Positions 40,562 through 48,123 are shown, counted from the stretch's first letter. The stretch is 64,000 nt of DNA from CAWAPS01 sp963783945 (GCA_963783945.1 CAWAPS010000025.1:62001-126000); one strand, 5' to 3'. Notes: generated from the sequence alone by a model not told the origin. Numbers and translations: made by a program.

Positions 40562-41554
40562 CTACCCCTCTACAAGGTCGACGACGTTCATGGTCAGATG
40601 AAGGGCCAGCAGCCGGCGGATCCGTTCCTCTGTGCTGTGCCCGATCTGAGTCCGGCGCCCGGCCCGGCGCCCGTCGTAGGTCTCGGCGGTTACGCCGAGC
40701 GCTCCGGGCGACAGCCCGGGGCGCTCGAACCAGGCGGAGACCACGCCCCGGGTGGTGACGATCTGGCAGTGACCGCCGCTCATGAGCGCGTTCAATCCCT
40801 CGCTCACCCAGCGGGCCACCCACCCCTCGATCCGCCAAACCGGGTCGTCGGGACCGGCCGGCAGGGTCTCCAGGTCCGGGCAGCCGAGGAGGTGGTCGAT
40901 CAGCCGGCGGGACCCGCCCACGTAGGTCCACGGCAGGTCGATCTCGCTGGCCACGCACCAGGAGCGGGCGGCCGGCCACCAGATGTTCGGGGTCTGGAAC
41001 GCCGGCTCGGCCAGGGCGCCGGCCGCCTCGATCGGCCCCCGGTAGAGGACGTAGTCCCGCATCGGCAGGTGCACCCGGGGCCCGTCGAGAACCTCGCGGG
41101 GGATGGGGTGGGACTGGCGGCCCTGCCAGGCGTAGCCCTCCCACAGGCAGAACCGGCATTCGCCGGGATCGGCGGTATGAGCCCGCAGGATCGCGACCAC
41201 GGCCCCGCAGTCGGCCTCGGTCAGCCCGCCCCGCCCGGGTGGGCAGCACACCGGATGCTCCAAGCGCTCCGGCTCCTCGGGCGGCAGGGCCACGGAGTGG
41301 AACCGGGCGTCGTCGGCCAGGGCCATGCCCGTCCACGACGCCACCTCCGACCACCGGACTCTGCGGGCTCCGGCCGGGTCCCCGCCGCCTGGCACCTCCG
41401 CCGGGTGCAGGATCCGCAGGTACGCCTCGAAGCCTCCGGGCACGATCGAGGTGGCCGTCGAGCCCATCGGCACGGCCAGTTGATCCTCGAGCCAGTCCGC
41501 CTCCGCGATCGCGCTGCTCCAGGCGATCGCGGACGCGGAGACGGCAGGGTTCAC
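40562..41554 (-). CDS. Conserved actinobacterial hypothetical protein
   Basis: 330 aa, function not recognised. It has an SIVPGGFEAYLRILHPA segment, a cysteine pair in CCPPGRGGLT and CRFCLWEGYAW, a TYVGGSRRLIDHLLGCPDLE segment and a C-terminal LLALHLTMNVVDLV helix. I recall similar uncharacterised proteins in actinobacteria, but no domain can be assigned. Cys/Trp-rich short motifs might bind a metal. It lies 27 bases upstream of ppk1 in the same direction and may share its transcript. Confidence 0.75.
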   Translation of the reverse strand: MNPAVSASAIAWSSAIAEADWLEDQLAVPMGSTATSIVPGGFEAYLRILHPAEVPGGGDPAGARRVRWSEVASWTGMALADDARFHSVALPPEEPERLEHPVCCPPGRGGLTEADCGAVVAILRAHTADPGECRFCLWEGYAWQGRQSHPIPREVLDGPRVHLPMRDYVLYRGPIEAAGALAEPAFQTPNIWWPAARSWCVASEIDLPWTYVGGSRRLIDHLLGCPDLETLPAGPDDPVWRIEGWVARWVSEGLNALMSGGHCQIVTTRGVVSAWFERPGLSPGALGVTAETYDGRRAGRRTQIGHSTEERIRRLLALHLTMNVVDLVEG

Positions 41555-41678
41555 CCGGGTTTCATCGTCCCGATCGCCTACCGCCCTTAGCTGCGGGGTT
41601 CGGGGCGGGCGATCCGAGAAAGGCTGGTCCTGTGGCCACGGCCACCTTGGCCGCGCTGCTCGCCGTGACCGCCCGGAG

Positions 41679-41957
41679 CTAGCCGGTGGACTCCTCGTCC
41701 GGCTCCCCGAGATCCCAATCGAGCAGGAGGTTCTCCCGCTCGGCGTCGCGGATGACCCGCTCCCGGTTGCGCCGGAACTGCGGATCGTGCGGCGGCAACA
41801 ACAGGAGCCGAGCCAGGGCCCGCTGACGGAACTCCTCGATCACCGCCCGGTCCCCGAAGTCCGAGTCGACCCGCCAGTGGGGGGCAACCGGCCCGAGGTA
41901 GACCACCCGGACGTGCCCGCGAGGCGGGGCCTGCTCTTCGCTGGACGGCATGGACAT
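41679..41957 (-). CDS. Small hypothetical protein
   Basis: 92 aa, function not recognised. The centre reads HVRVVYLGPVAPHWRVDSDFG, then VIEEFRQRALARLLLLPPHDPQ and a charged helical C-terminus (RRNRERVIRDAERENLLLDW). The ATG at 41957 is chosen because the open frame upstream has only low-complexity Arg/Pro residues and overlaps leuA. It follows leuA by 11 bases and is probably on the same transcript. Confidence 0.7.
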   Translation of the reverse strand: MSMPSSEEQAPPRGHVRVVYLGPVAPHWRVDSDFGDRAVIEEFRQRALARLLLLPPHDPQFRRNRERVIRDAERENLLLDWDLGEPDEESTG

Positions 41958-41968
41958 GGGCGGCGAGT

Positions 41969-43687
41969 CTAGGCCGGGCCGGCCCCGGAACCATCCCGGA
42001 GCCGGTTGGCCGCGCCGATGACGGCCGCGAGCGAAGCGTCGAGGATGCTCGAGTGGATCCCGACTCCCCACACCTGCTCCCCGCCCGCTCCGGTGGCCTG
42101 GACATAGGCGGCGGCGCTGGCCTCACTGCCGGCGGTCAGGGCGTGCTCGTGGTAGTCGTCGACCGACATCTCGATTCCGAGCTCGGTCCGGATGCCACCG
42201 ATGACGGCGTCGACCGGGCCGTTGCCCCGGCCTGACAGCGTCCGGTGCTGGCCGTCCACGAGGAGCTGGGCGACCACGGAGGTTCCCTTTTCCCCCGAAG
42301 AGACCTCGCTGGAGATGAGCCTGATCCCGGCGTCATCAGGCAGGTAGCTGCGGGCGAAGGCGTCCCACAGCTCTCCGGGCTTGATCTCGGTCCCCGTGGC
42401 CTCGGTGATCTTCTGCACCTGCTTGGAGAACTCGACCTGGAGGGCCCGGGGCAGGTCCAGCCCGTGCTCGGAGTCCATCAGGTAGGCCACCCCACCCTTC
42501 CCCGACTGGCTGTTGACCCGGATTATGGCCTGGTAGGTGCGACCGACGTGCTTGGGGTCGATCGGCAGGTAGGGCACCTCCCACGACTCGTAGTCACCGG
42601 GGATGGCGTCCATGCCCTTCTTGATGGCGTCCTGGTGCGAGCCCGAGAAGGCGGTGTAGACCAGGTCGCCGGCGTAGGGATGACGAGGGTGGACGGGCAG
42701 GCGGTTGCAGTACTCGGCCACCCGCCGCAGGGCGTCGATGTCGTGCAGGTCGAGCTTCGGGTCGACCCCCTGGGTGAAAAGGTTGAGCGCCAGGGTCACC
42801 ACGTCCACGTTGCCCGTTCGTTCGCCGTTGCCGAAGAGGGTGCCCTCCACCCGGTCGGCGCCCGCGAGCTGGGCCAGCTCGGCCGCGGCCACGGCGGTGC
42901 CGCGGTCGTTGTGCGGGTGCACGCTCAGCACGATCGAGTCCCGGTTGCGGACGTTGCGGTGGAAGTACTCGATGACGTCGGCGTAGGTGTTGGGTCCGTA
43001 CATCTCGACCGTGTTGGGCAGGTTGACGATCATCTTCCGGTCGGGGTCGGGTTCGATGACGTCCATCACCGCTTCGCAGATCTCTATGGCGTAGTCAGGT
43101 TCGGTACCGGTGAAGCTCTCGGGGGAGTACTCGTAGCTCACCTTGGTCTGGGGGATGGTGTCCTCGTGCTTCCTGACCAGGCGGGCGGCGCTGGTGGCGA
43201 TCTCGGTGATGCCGTCCTTTCCGAGACCGAACACGACCCGCCGCTGGAGCACCGACGTCGAGTTGTAGAAGTGGACGATAGCGTGGGGGGCGCCGGCGAT
43301 CGCCTCGAAGGTCCGTTCGATGAGCTCCGGGCGGCACTGCACCAGCACCTGGATCACCACGTCGTCGGGGATCCGGTCCTCGTCGATGATCTGGCGGATG
43401 AACTCGAAGTCCGGCTCGGACGCCGCCGGGAACCCGACCTCGATCTCCTTGAACCCCATCCCGATCAGGGTCTCGAAGAACTTCAACTTGCGAGGGGGAT
43501 CCATCGGGTCGATCAGGGCCTGGTTGCCGTCGCGCAGGTCCACACTGCACCACACCGGAGCCTGGGTCAGCCGGCGGTCCGGCCACGTCCGGTTCAGCCG
43601 GTTAAGCCTCTCCGGATCGAGCGGTCGAAACGGCTGGTACTTCTGAAACGGCATGTCGCATGGCGTGGGGTAGGAGTAGGCGGCCAT
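41969..43687 (-). CDS. leuA: 2-isopropylmalate synthase
   Basis: 572 aa, the long LeuA form used by actinobacteria. It condenses acetyl-CoA with 2-oxoisovalerate, the first step of leucine synthesis. The TIM barrel has WCSVDLRDGNQAL (catalytic Arg and metal Asp), GFKEIEVGFPAASEPDF, VSVHPHNDRGTAV with the metal histidines, and GTLFGNGERTGNVD. The C-terminal regulatory domain (residues 440-560) binds leucine for feedback inhibition. ATG 43687 has GAGG six bases upstream. A leader peptide with four adjacent leucine codons and a terminator precede it. Confidence 0.97.
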   Translation of the reverse strand: MAAYSYPTPCDMPFQKYQPFRPLDPERLNRLNRTWPDRRLTQAPVWCSVDLRDGNQALIDPMDPPRKLKFFETLIGMGFKEIEVGFPAASEPDFEFIRQIIDEDRIPDDVVIQVLVQCRPELIERTFEAIAGAPHAIVHFYNSTSVLQRRVVFGLGKDGITEIATSAARLVRKHEDTIPQTKVSYEYSPESFTGTEPDYAIEICEAVMDVIEPDPDRKMIVNLPNTVEMYGPNTYADVIEYFHRNVRNRDSIVLSVHPHNDRGTAVAAAELAQLAGADRVEGTLFGNGERTGNVDVVTLALNLFTQGVDPKLDLHDIDALRRVAEYCNRLPVHPRHPYAGDLVYTAFSGSHQDAIKKGMDAIPGDYESWEVPYLPIDPKHVGRTYQAIIRVNSQSGKGGVAYLMDSEHGLDLPRALQVEFSKQVQKITEATGTEIKPGELWDAFARSYLPDDAGIRLISSEVSSGEKGTSVVAQLLVDGQHRTLSGRGNGPVDAVIGGIRTELGIEMSVDDYHEHALTAGSEASAAAYVQATGAGGEQVWGVGIHSSILDASLAAVIGAANRLRDGSGAGPA

Positions 43688-43733
43688 CGGGAACCTCTTC
43701 GTTGACGGTTGGTCGGGCGGGAATCGGGCAAAC

Positions 43734-43764
43734 AAAAAACCTCCCGGCCGTAAGGCACAGGAGG
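43734..43764 (-). terminator. leuA attenuator terminator
   Basis: On the minus strand CCTCC at 43764-43760, an inner GCC/GGC helix, GGAGG at 43744-43740 and then six T. It lies about 45 bases before the leuA start, so it is a regulatory terminator within the leader, not the end of a gene. Confidence 0.82.
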
Positions 43765-43767
43765 CTT

Positions 43768-43794
43768 GGCGAGCACCTTTTGGTGGTGCTCGCC
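43768..43794 (-). promoter_or_regulatory. leuA leader hairpin (10-bp perfect stem)
   Basis: GGCGAGCACC and GGTGCTCGCC form a perfect ten-base-pair stem with a seven-base loop. The first arm starts at the last base of the leader-peptide stop codon. Only three bases separate the second arm from the terminator, so the two folds can influence each other. Confidence 0.85.
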
Positions 43795-43838
43795 TACATC
43801 AGAAGGAGGAGGCCGCGAGCGGCGATCCGGGGTGTCAC
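43794..43838 (-). CDS. leuL: Leucine leader peptide of leuA
   Basis: Fourteen codons starting at GTG 43838: VTPRIAARGLLLLM and TAG. Codons 10-13 are CTC CTC CTT CTG, four leucines in a row, directly before the stem-loops that precede leuA. This is the classic attenuator design: a ribosome stalled for charged leucyl-tRNA alters RNA folding. TAAAGT (plus-strand 43847-43852) lies eight bases before the GTG and may be the -10 box; it contains the stop codon of the upstream gene. A second in-frame GTG lies 18 bases upstream. Confidence 0.82.
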   Translation of the reverse strand: MTPRIAARGLLLLM

Positions 43839-43849
43839 GGAATCCGACT

Positions 43850-44749
43850 TTACCACCTGGTCGCGGTGGCCGGCGAATGGTTAGTTATGGCTTCACTGGT
43901 CTCCTCCCGCTCGAACACCGACTGGATGGCGATGCGCCCCGGACCCCAGAGCCGGAGCCAGACCTGGCGGTAGCTGTAGGAGCGGTGAAACGACCACATC
44001 ATCCCGCTCTGGTTGGGATACTCGAGGTGAAGCGCCATGCCGACCCCCGGATCCTTGTACAGCAGTGATGTGGGCTGAATGCAGATGGTCTCATCCGGTG
44101 CCAGGTCCCGGATGAACGTGTTGCCCGGCGAATGCAGGAGCAGGAGACCGGGCGATTCCCGGGCGTGAAAGATGTCGACGTTGTAACCGAGCGGGAAGTG
44201 GTTTTCGGCCTCGTCGCGGTTGCCGGTCACGAACCAGATCCCCGACTGCTGCCAGCTGTAGTCGACGTTGCCGGTCGCGGCCAGGAACCGGTGCTCGCGC
44301 ACCCACACCGCCTGTCCCGGCTGTATGGGCAGGGCCACGATCTCGCCGGGATGGTCGTCGGAGAGGGCCAGGTGCCCCGGCCCTTGGGCTTGGAGCATGA
44401 CGAGCGGCAGGCCGGCCTTGACCCGGTTCCACCCGCCGGCCATCTGCATGGGGGACAGGCTGACGGTGGGCTCGCACCACAGCACGGTGTGGTGGGAGAA
44501 GTACACCCATTCCGATCCGCTCAGGCGGAAGTCGACGGCCGGCACGTAGGTCCCCTCGATCTGGCAGGAGGACTGACCGAACTGGATCCGGGCCATGTCC
44601 TTGATGGCCGGCTGCTCCTGCCAGCCCGACCGGCTGACCACGGCCCTGGCGTCGACGGGGGCGCCGCAATGGGGGCAGGAGGCCCCGGTCGGTTGGCAGC
44701 CCATGCGGCAGAAGCGACATATGTACGAAGCGGTCTGCTGGGTCGTCAT
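43850..44749 (-). CDS. AIM24 family protein with zinc ribbon (paralogue 2)
   Basis: 299 aa. The N-terminus has a four-cysteine zinc ribbon (CRFC, then CPHCGAPVDARAV). The AIM24/TIGR00266 beta-rich domain follows (MARIQFGQSSCQIEGTYVPA, GSEWVYFSHHTVLW, PGHLALSDDHPGEIVALP, GLLLLHSPGNTFIRDL, GPGRIAIQSVFERE). AIM24 is a mitochondrial inner-membrane organiser in yeast; bacterial roles are unknown. It lies ten bases downstream of a paralogue with the same layout. Its stop codon is inside the probable -10 box of the leuA leader. Confidence 0.88.
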   Translation of the reverse strand: MTTQQTASYICRFCRMGCQPTGASCPHCGAPVDARAVVSRSGWQEQPAIKDMARIQFGQSSCQIEGTYVPAVDFRLSGSEWVYFSHHTVLWCEPTVSLSPMQMAGGWNRVKAGLPLVMLQAQGPGHLALSDDHPGEIVALPIQPGQAVWVREHRFLAATGNVDYSWQQSGIWFVTGNRDEAENHFPLGYNVDIFHARESPGLLLLHSPGNTFIRDLAPDETICIQPTSLLYKDPGVGMALHLEYPNQSGMMWSFHRSYSYRQVWLRLWGPGRIAIQSVFEREETSEAITNHSPATATRW

Positions 44750-44759
44750 CGGTCTCGGT

Positions 44760-45554
44760 TCAGGCTGACTCGTGATGGACGTACATGGACTGGATGCCCA
44801 CCCGGCCCGGCCCGGTCATCTCCGCCATGAACATGCCTCGCCGCATGAGCCCGGTCCGGACGTTCAGCTGGACCGTGTTCATCTGCACCGAGGAGTCCTT
44901 GTAGAGAAAGCCACCCGGTTCCACCAGGATCTTCTCGCCGGAGCCGAGGGTGCGCTCGAAGACGTTGCCGTACCCATGCAGCATCAGGATTCCCTGCTCC
45001 CCCTGGGTCACGAACCGGTCGAGGTACATGCCCTCCCCGTGAAGCACGTTGGTGAGGCCCTTGATCCGCTCGAACGAGTAGGTGATGGAGTGCGAGGCCA
45101 CCAGGAACGCGTGCTCGCGCACGTCGATCTCCATGCTGGGGTGCAGCGGGAGCACCACCAGCTCTCCCGAGGCGTCGCGCGAGAAGGCCACCCGCCCGGG
45201 CCCCTGGGCCACGGTGATGACGAGGGGCATCCCGCCGAGCATGCGCTTCATGCCCCCCGGGACCTGCAGGGCAGACAGCGGGGTACGTTCGTCCTTCCAC
45301 AGCAGCACGTGATGTTCGAAGAACACCCAGTCCCCGTCAGCCAGGTTGATCTCCGCCACCGGCACCAGCTCGCCCTCCACCTGGCAGGTGCTGTTGGAGA
45401 AGCGGATCTCGGTCATGTCCCGGAGCCGGGGGGCCTCCCGCCACCCCGAGTCGCTGACCAGGTTCCGGGCGTCGAGCGGCGCCCCGCACGTGACGCAGCT
45501 CTTCTGGTCGACGTCGTTCTGGGCCTTGCACCACTGGCACTCGATGCGATCCAT
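44760..45554 (-). CDS. AIM24 family protein with zinc ribbon (paralogue 1)
   Basis: 264 aa with the same architecture as its neighbour: cysteine pairs CQWC and CVTCGAPLDARNL, then MTEIRFSNSTCQVEGELVPV, GDWVFFEHHVLLW, GPGRVAFSRDASGELVVLPL, GILMLHGYGNVFERTL and GPGRVGIQSMYVHH. The shared GAPLDAR/GAPVDAR hinge shows that the pair arose by tandem duplication. ATG 45554 is preferred because the zinc ribbon starts directly after it; TACCGT lies eight bases upstream. The 117 bases before the candidate RNA show nothing else. Confidence 0.88.
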   Translation of the reverse strand: MDRIECQWCKAQNDVDQKSCVTCGAPLDARNLVSDSGWREAPRLRDMTEIRFSNSTCQVEGELVPVAEINLADGDWVFFEHHVLLWKDERTPLSALQVPGGMKRMLGGMPLVITVAQGPGRVAFSRDASGELVVLPLHPSMEIDVREHAFLVASHSITYSFERIKGLTNVLHGEGMYLDRFVTQGEQGILMLHGYGNVFERTLGSGEKILVEPGGFLYKDSSVQMNTVQLNVRTGLMRRGMFMAEMTGPGRVGIQSMYVHHESA

Positions 45555-45665
45555 GGCTGCGGACGGTACCAGCACGTGAAGCGGGCCGACCCTGATGGTC
45601 AACTGTCCTGGCCACCCGTTCAGGCTTCCGGTAGAGGTAATCACCGGACCCGGCCCCCTGTCGGC

Positions 45666-45671
45666 TACAAT
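45666..45671 (+). promoter_or_regulatory. -10 box of candidate ncRNA (TACAAT)
   Basis: A good TACAAT hexamer about seven bases before the start of the structured region. A matching -35 sequence is weak. Confidence 0.5.
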
Positions 45672-45825
45672 AGCCCAGGAAAGAAACACCTCGTCGCTAC
45701 GTCAGAGCACGGGAAATGGTTGTCGGACAGGGTCCAGAAATGGGCCAGCCACAAGAAATTCTTGTCAACCATTGGGTGGATGCCGACGTAGTAAAGGTGT
45801 CAAACGCGCTCGGCGCGTCTTTCTT
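45672..45825 (+). ncRNA. Candidate structured non-coding RNA with its own terminator
   Basis: About 150 bases in the gap between AIM24 and whiB. Nested helices can be drawn: ACACCT (45686-45691) with AGGTGT (45795-45800); CTACGTC (45697-45703) with GACGTAG (45785-45791); AATGGTTG (45715-45722) with CAACCATT (45766-45773); hairpins GGAC/GTCC (45725-45735) and ACAAGA/TCTTGT (45751-45765). It is closed by an intrinsic terminator, ACGCGC-TCG-GCGCGT plus CTTTCTTATTT (45804-45828), and preceded by TACAAT. No coding potential is seen. I match it to no RNA family I know; it could be a small RNA or a leader riboregulator of whiB. Confidence 0.65.
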
Positions 45826-45828
45826 ATT
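45804..45828 (+). terminator. Intrinsic terminator
   Basis: Perfect six-base stem ACGCGC/GCGCGT with a three-base loop, followed by a T-rich tail. It ends the candidate RNA and separates it from whiB. Confidence 0.8.
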
Positions 45829-45829
45829 T

Positions 45830-45862
45830 GACTCTTATACGACTCTTAAACGGCTCTACTGA
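45830..45862. promoter_or_regulatory. Three 11-bp direct repeats upstream of whiB
   Basis: GACTCTTATAC, GACTCTTAAAC and GGCTCTACTGA follow each other at an exact 11-base period, one per helical turn. OmpR/PhoB-type response regulators bind such arrays. The block lies 45 bases before the whiB start. Confidence 0.5.
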
Positions 45863-45905
45863 CTTATGACGAGACTTTGGGCGGGAGCGACGACGGAGGT
45901 CGACT

Positions 45906-46151
45906 GTGGAAACCACCTGGATGGCTGAGGGCAAGTGCCGAGACCTGCCGCCCGAAACCTTCTTTCCGAGTGACGGGGTGGGCGTGGAAATTGCCCGCCG
46001 GATCTGCGCCGATTGTCCGGTCAAGTCCCCGTGCCTCGAGTACGCCCTTTACAACCGGATCGAGCACGGAGTCTGGGGCGGAGCCTCCGAGCGCGAGCGC
46101 CGTCGCATCGCTCGTAGCCGTCGGGGCCTGCAGCGCATCACCGCTGACTGA
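45906..46151 (+). CDS. WhiB-family iron-sulfur transcriptional regulator
   Basis: 81 aa. The four cluster cysteines are C11, C34, C37 and C43 (CxxC and five residues to the last). GVWGGASERERRR is the hallmark turn plus basic helix. WhiB proteins bind a 4Fe-4S cluster and usually the main sigma factor to control division, redox or antibiotic genes. The GTG start follows GGAGG at good distance. The subgroup cannot be fixed; the short N-terminus resembles WhiB1/WhiB2-type proteins. Confidence 0.94.
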   Translation: METTWMAEGKCRDLPPETFFPSDGVGVEIARRICADCPVKSPCLEYALYNRIEHGVWGGASERERRRIARSRRGLQRITAD

Positions 46152-46208
46152 CGCCATCCCCCGGGGCCAGGCCACCACGTGCCTGGGCCCCGGCGAAGAC
46201 AGAAAGTC

Positions 46209-46649
46209 CTAGTTGGTCCCGCCTGTGGCGTCGCGCTTGGCCTGGTCCTCGCGCGCCTTCAACAGGGCGTCGAGTTGGGCGGGGGTGAGCGTTATCGACC
46301 CTTCTGGGGCATTGCCGGCCTGCCCGGACTGGCCGGACTGGCCCGCGGCCACGGGGGCCGACTGGGGCACGGGAGCGGCCTGGCCGGCCGGGCCCACCTG
46401 TACAGCAGGAGGCGGGCTGAGGGCTTGAGCGGTTTGAGCCGCCTGGGCGGTCTGAGCCGCCTGCGCCTCTTTGGCCGCCTTGACCTGGCGGTCCTTTTCC
46501 GCATCCTCCTCGGCCTCTTGTTGCGCCTTGCGGAACTCCTTGCCCGCCACCCCGACGTTGCGAGCAATCTTCGGGAGCTGGCTCCCGGCGATCAGGACGA
46601 TCACCGCTATGAGGACCAGGTACGGGAGATCACCGATGTTTCCGATCAT
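46209..46649 (-). CDS. tatA: TatA/E-type twin-arginine translocase subunit
   Basis: 146 aa. A short membrane helix (residues 8-22, LPYLVLIAVIVLIAG) is followed by the SQLPKIARNVGVAGKEFRKA amphipathic helix typical of TatA/TatE. The rest is a charged then Ala/Gln/Pro-rich tail, longer than in most TatA proteins. TatA oligomers form the pore for folded Tat substrates. tatC is not in the window. ATG 46649 is six bases after TAGTTT, a leaderless pattern. Confidence 0.85.
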   Translation of the reverse strand: MIGNIGDLPYLVLIAVIVLIAGSQLPKIARNVGVAGKEFRKAQQEAEEDAEKDRQVKAAKEAQAAQTAQAAQTAQALSPPPAVQVGPAGQAAPVPQSAPVAAGQSGQSGQAGNAPEGSITLTPAQLDALLKAREDQAKRDATGGTN

Positions 46650-46655
46650 GAGGCC

Positions 46656-46661
46656 AAACTA
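46656..46661 (-). promoter_or_regulatory. Predicted leaderless -10 box (TAGTTT) of tatA
   Basis: Minus strand: TAGTTT, six bases, ATG 46649. Confidence 0.55.
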
Positions 46662-46800
46662 CTCCTTGTGGACCTGGGCGGCACTACCCCCCACCCAAGT
46701 ATCCGGCGCGCCCGGCCCCGCTGGATGACCCGCAAATGACGATAAGGCGACTTCGCGGTGTCGGGAGCGTGAATCCGGGCGGGAATCTCGGGACCGCAGC

Positions 46801-47682
46801 ATGAAGCCCACTTCGTCGCCCCTGCTCGAGTGCGTCGTGAACGTGAGCGAGGGCCGGGACCGGCGGGTGATCTCGCAGCTGTCGGAGCGGGCCGGGCCAT
46901 TCCTCCTCGATGTCCACACCGACGAGGACCACAACCGCGGTGTGATCACGATGGCCGGCCCCCTGCAGGAAATTCCGGCCGCTGTCCGGGCCGTGGCTCG
47001 GGCCACGGTGGGCCTCGTCGACCTGGCCGGGCACTCGGGCGCTCATCCCAGGATCGGGGCGCTCGACGTCGTCCCCTGGGTCACCCTGGTGCCCGGCGAG
47101 CCGGCGCCGCTTCTCCACGACGGTCCGATCGCCCCCTCCCTCGCTGCTCGCGACGCCTTCGCCAGGTGGGCCGGGGCGGAGCTCGGGCTGCCGTGCTTCC
47201 TTTACGGACCCGAGCGGTCCCTACCCGAGGTGCGGAGGGAGGCGTGGACCACCTTGGCCCCCGACCGCGGGCCGGCTGCGCCTCACCCGACCGCCGGAGC
47301 GGCTGCCGTCGGGGCCCGCCCGGCGCTCGTCGCCTACAACCTGTGGCTGGCCGAAGCGGACGTGGCCGCGGCCCGACGGGTGGCGGCCCAGATCCGGGGC
47401 CCCCACGTCAGGGCGCTGGGGCTCGCCGTCGGCGACTGCGCGCAGGTGTCCTGCAACCTCATCGCTCCGTGGCAGATTGGCCCCGGCGCTGCCTTCGATG
47501 CCGTCGCCAGGCGGGCGGGCGTGGCCCGGGCCGAACTGGTCGGCCTGGTGCCCCTCGGCGTGCTGAAAGCCGAGCCCCGCCACCGGTGGCCCGAGCTCGA
47601 CCTGAACAGCTCAAGAACGATCGAGGCCCGCCTCGAACAGGCGGGCCTCGACGGGGGAAGGTTCAGATCTCACGGCGGCTAA
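46801..47682 (+). CDS. Glutamate formiminotransferase
   Basis: 293 aa, FTCD formiminotransferase domains without the cyclodeaminase part. Conserved strings: LECVVNVSEGRD, VHTDEDHNRGVITMAG, DLAGHSGAHPRIGALDVVPW with the catalytic histidine, GLPCFLYGPE, and CNLIAPWQIGPGAAFD. It moves the formimino group between formiminoglutamate and tetrahydrofolate in histidine breakdown or one-carbon metabolism. No other histidine-degradation gene is close. Its stop shares CTAA with the convergent whiB gene. Confidence 0.92.
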   Translation: MKPTSSPLLECVVNVSEGRDRRVISQLSERAGPFLLDVHTDEDHNRGVITMAGPLQEIPAAVRAVARATVGLVDLAGHSGAHPRIGALDVVPWVTLVPGEPAPLLHDGPIAPSLAARDAFARWAGAELGLPCFLYGPERSLPEVRREAWTTLAPDRGPAAPHPTAGAAAVGARPALVAYNLWLAEADVAAARRVAAQIRGPHVRALGLAVGDCAQVSCNLIAPWQIGPGAAFDAVARRAGVARAELVGLVPLGVLKAEPRHRWPELDLNSSRTIEARLEQAGLDGGRFRSHGG

Positions 47683-47963
47683 CTGGCGACTACGACGCCC
47701 CGCCTCTCCAGGGCCCGCCGGCGGCGGATCTTGCGCCGCTCCCGCTCACTCAACCCGCCCCATATGCCGAACTTCTCTCCGTTGGCCAGGGCGTACTCGA
47801 GGCAATCCTCCCGGACCACGCACCCCCGGCACACCTCCTTGGCCTCCCGAGTCGATGCTCCCCGCTCGGGAAAGAACAGATCGGGATCGACACCCATGCA
47901 GTTGGCCTGGCGCTGCCAGCTCCGCTCCGGTGTGTGCAGAATCAGGTCAACGAGTTCGCTCAC
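47679..47963 (-). CDS. WhiB-family iron-sulfur transcriptional regulator
   Basis: 94 aa. Cluster cysteines C22, C45, C48 and C54; FGIWGGLSERERRKIRRRR supplies the turn and basic DNA-binding helix. It is clearly distinct from the WhiB at 45906. GTG 47963 follows GAGGGGAG. A perfect palindrome about 50 bases upstream may be an operator. Confidence 0.94.
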   Translation of the reverse strand: MSELVDLILHTPERSWQRQANCMGVDPDLFFPERGASTREAKEVCRGCVVREDCLEYALANGEKFGIWGGLSERERRKIRRRRALERRGVVVAS

Positions 47964-48013
47964 CGCTAACTCCCCTCAGTCGGTGTCTGGTCCGGCAGCA
48001 CCCTGAGTACCAC

Positions 48014-48029
48014 CAATGTAACTACATTG
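48014..48029. promoter_or_regulatory. Perfect 16-bp palindrome upstream of whiB
   Basis: CAATGTA-AC-TACATTG, AT-rich in an otherwise GC-rich region. On the minus strand it includes TACATT, a possible -10 box for the WhiB gene, so a bound regulator would cover the promoter. Confidence 0.5.
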
Positions 48030-48123
48030 ATGTGATCTTGGCCCTTACTTCACCTGGATGCAAGAGGAAATCCCCGATTTCGTCACCGAAACGTGCTAGG
48101 CGCCGGGCCCGGAGGGCCGGCAG

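Noticed and set aside
42245..43705. 486-codon plus-strand frame
   Set aside because: Antisense to leuA; composition rich in Val/Gly/Asp without motifs.
45672..45825. tRNA, 6S RNA or SRP RNA
   Set aside because: No cloverleaf or TTC loop, no central 6S bubble with long flanking stems, and no SRP-type GNAR apical motif; it fits none of these.
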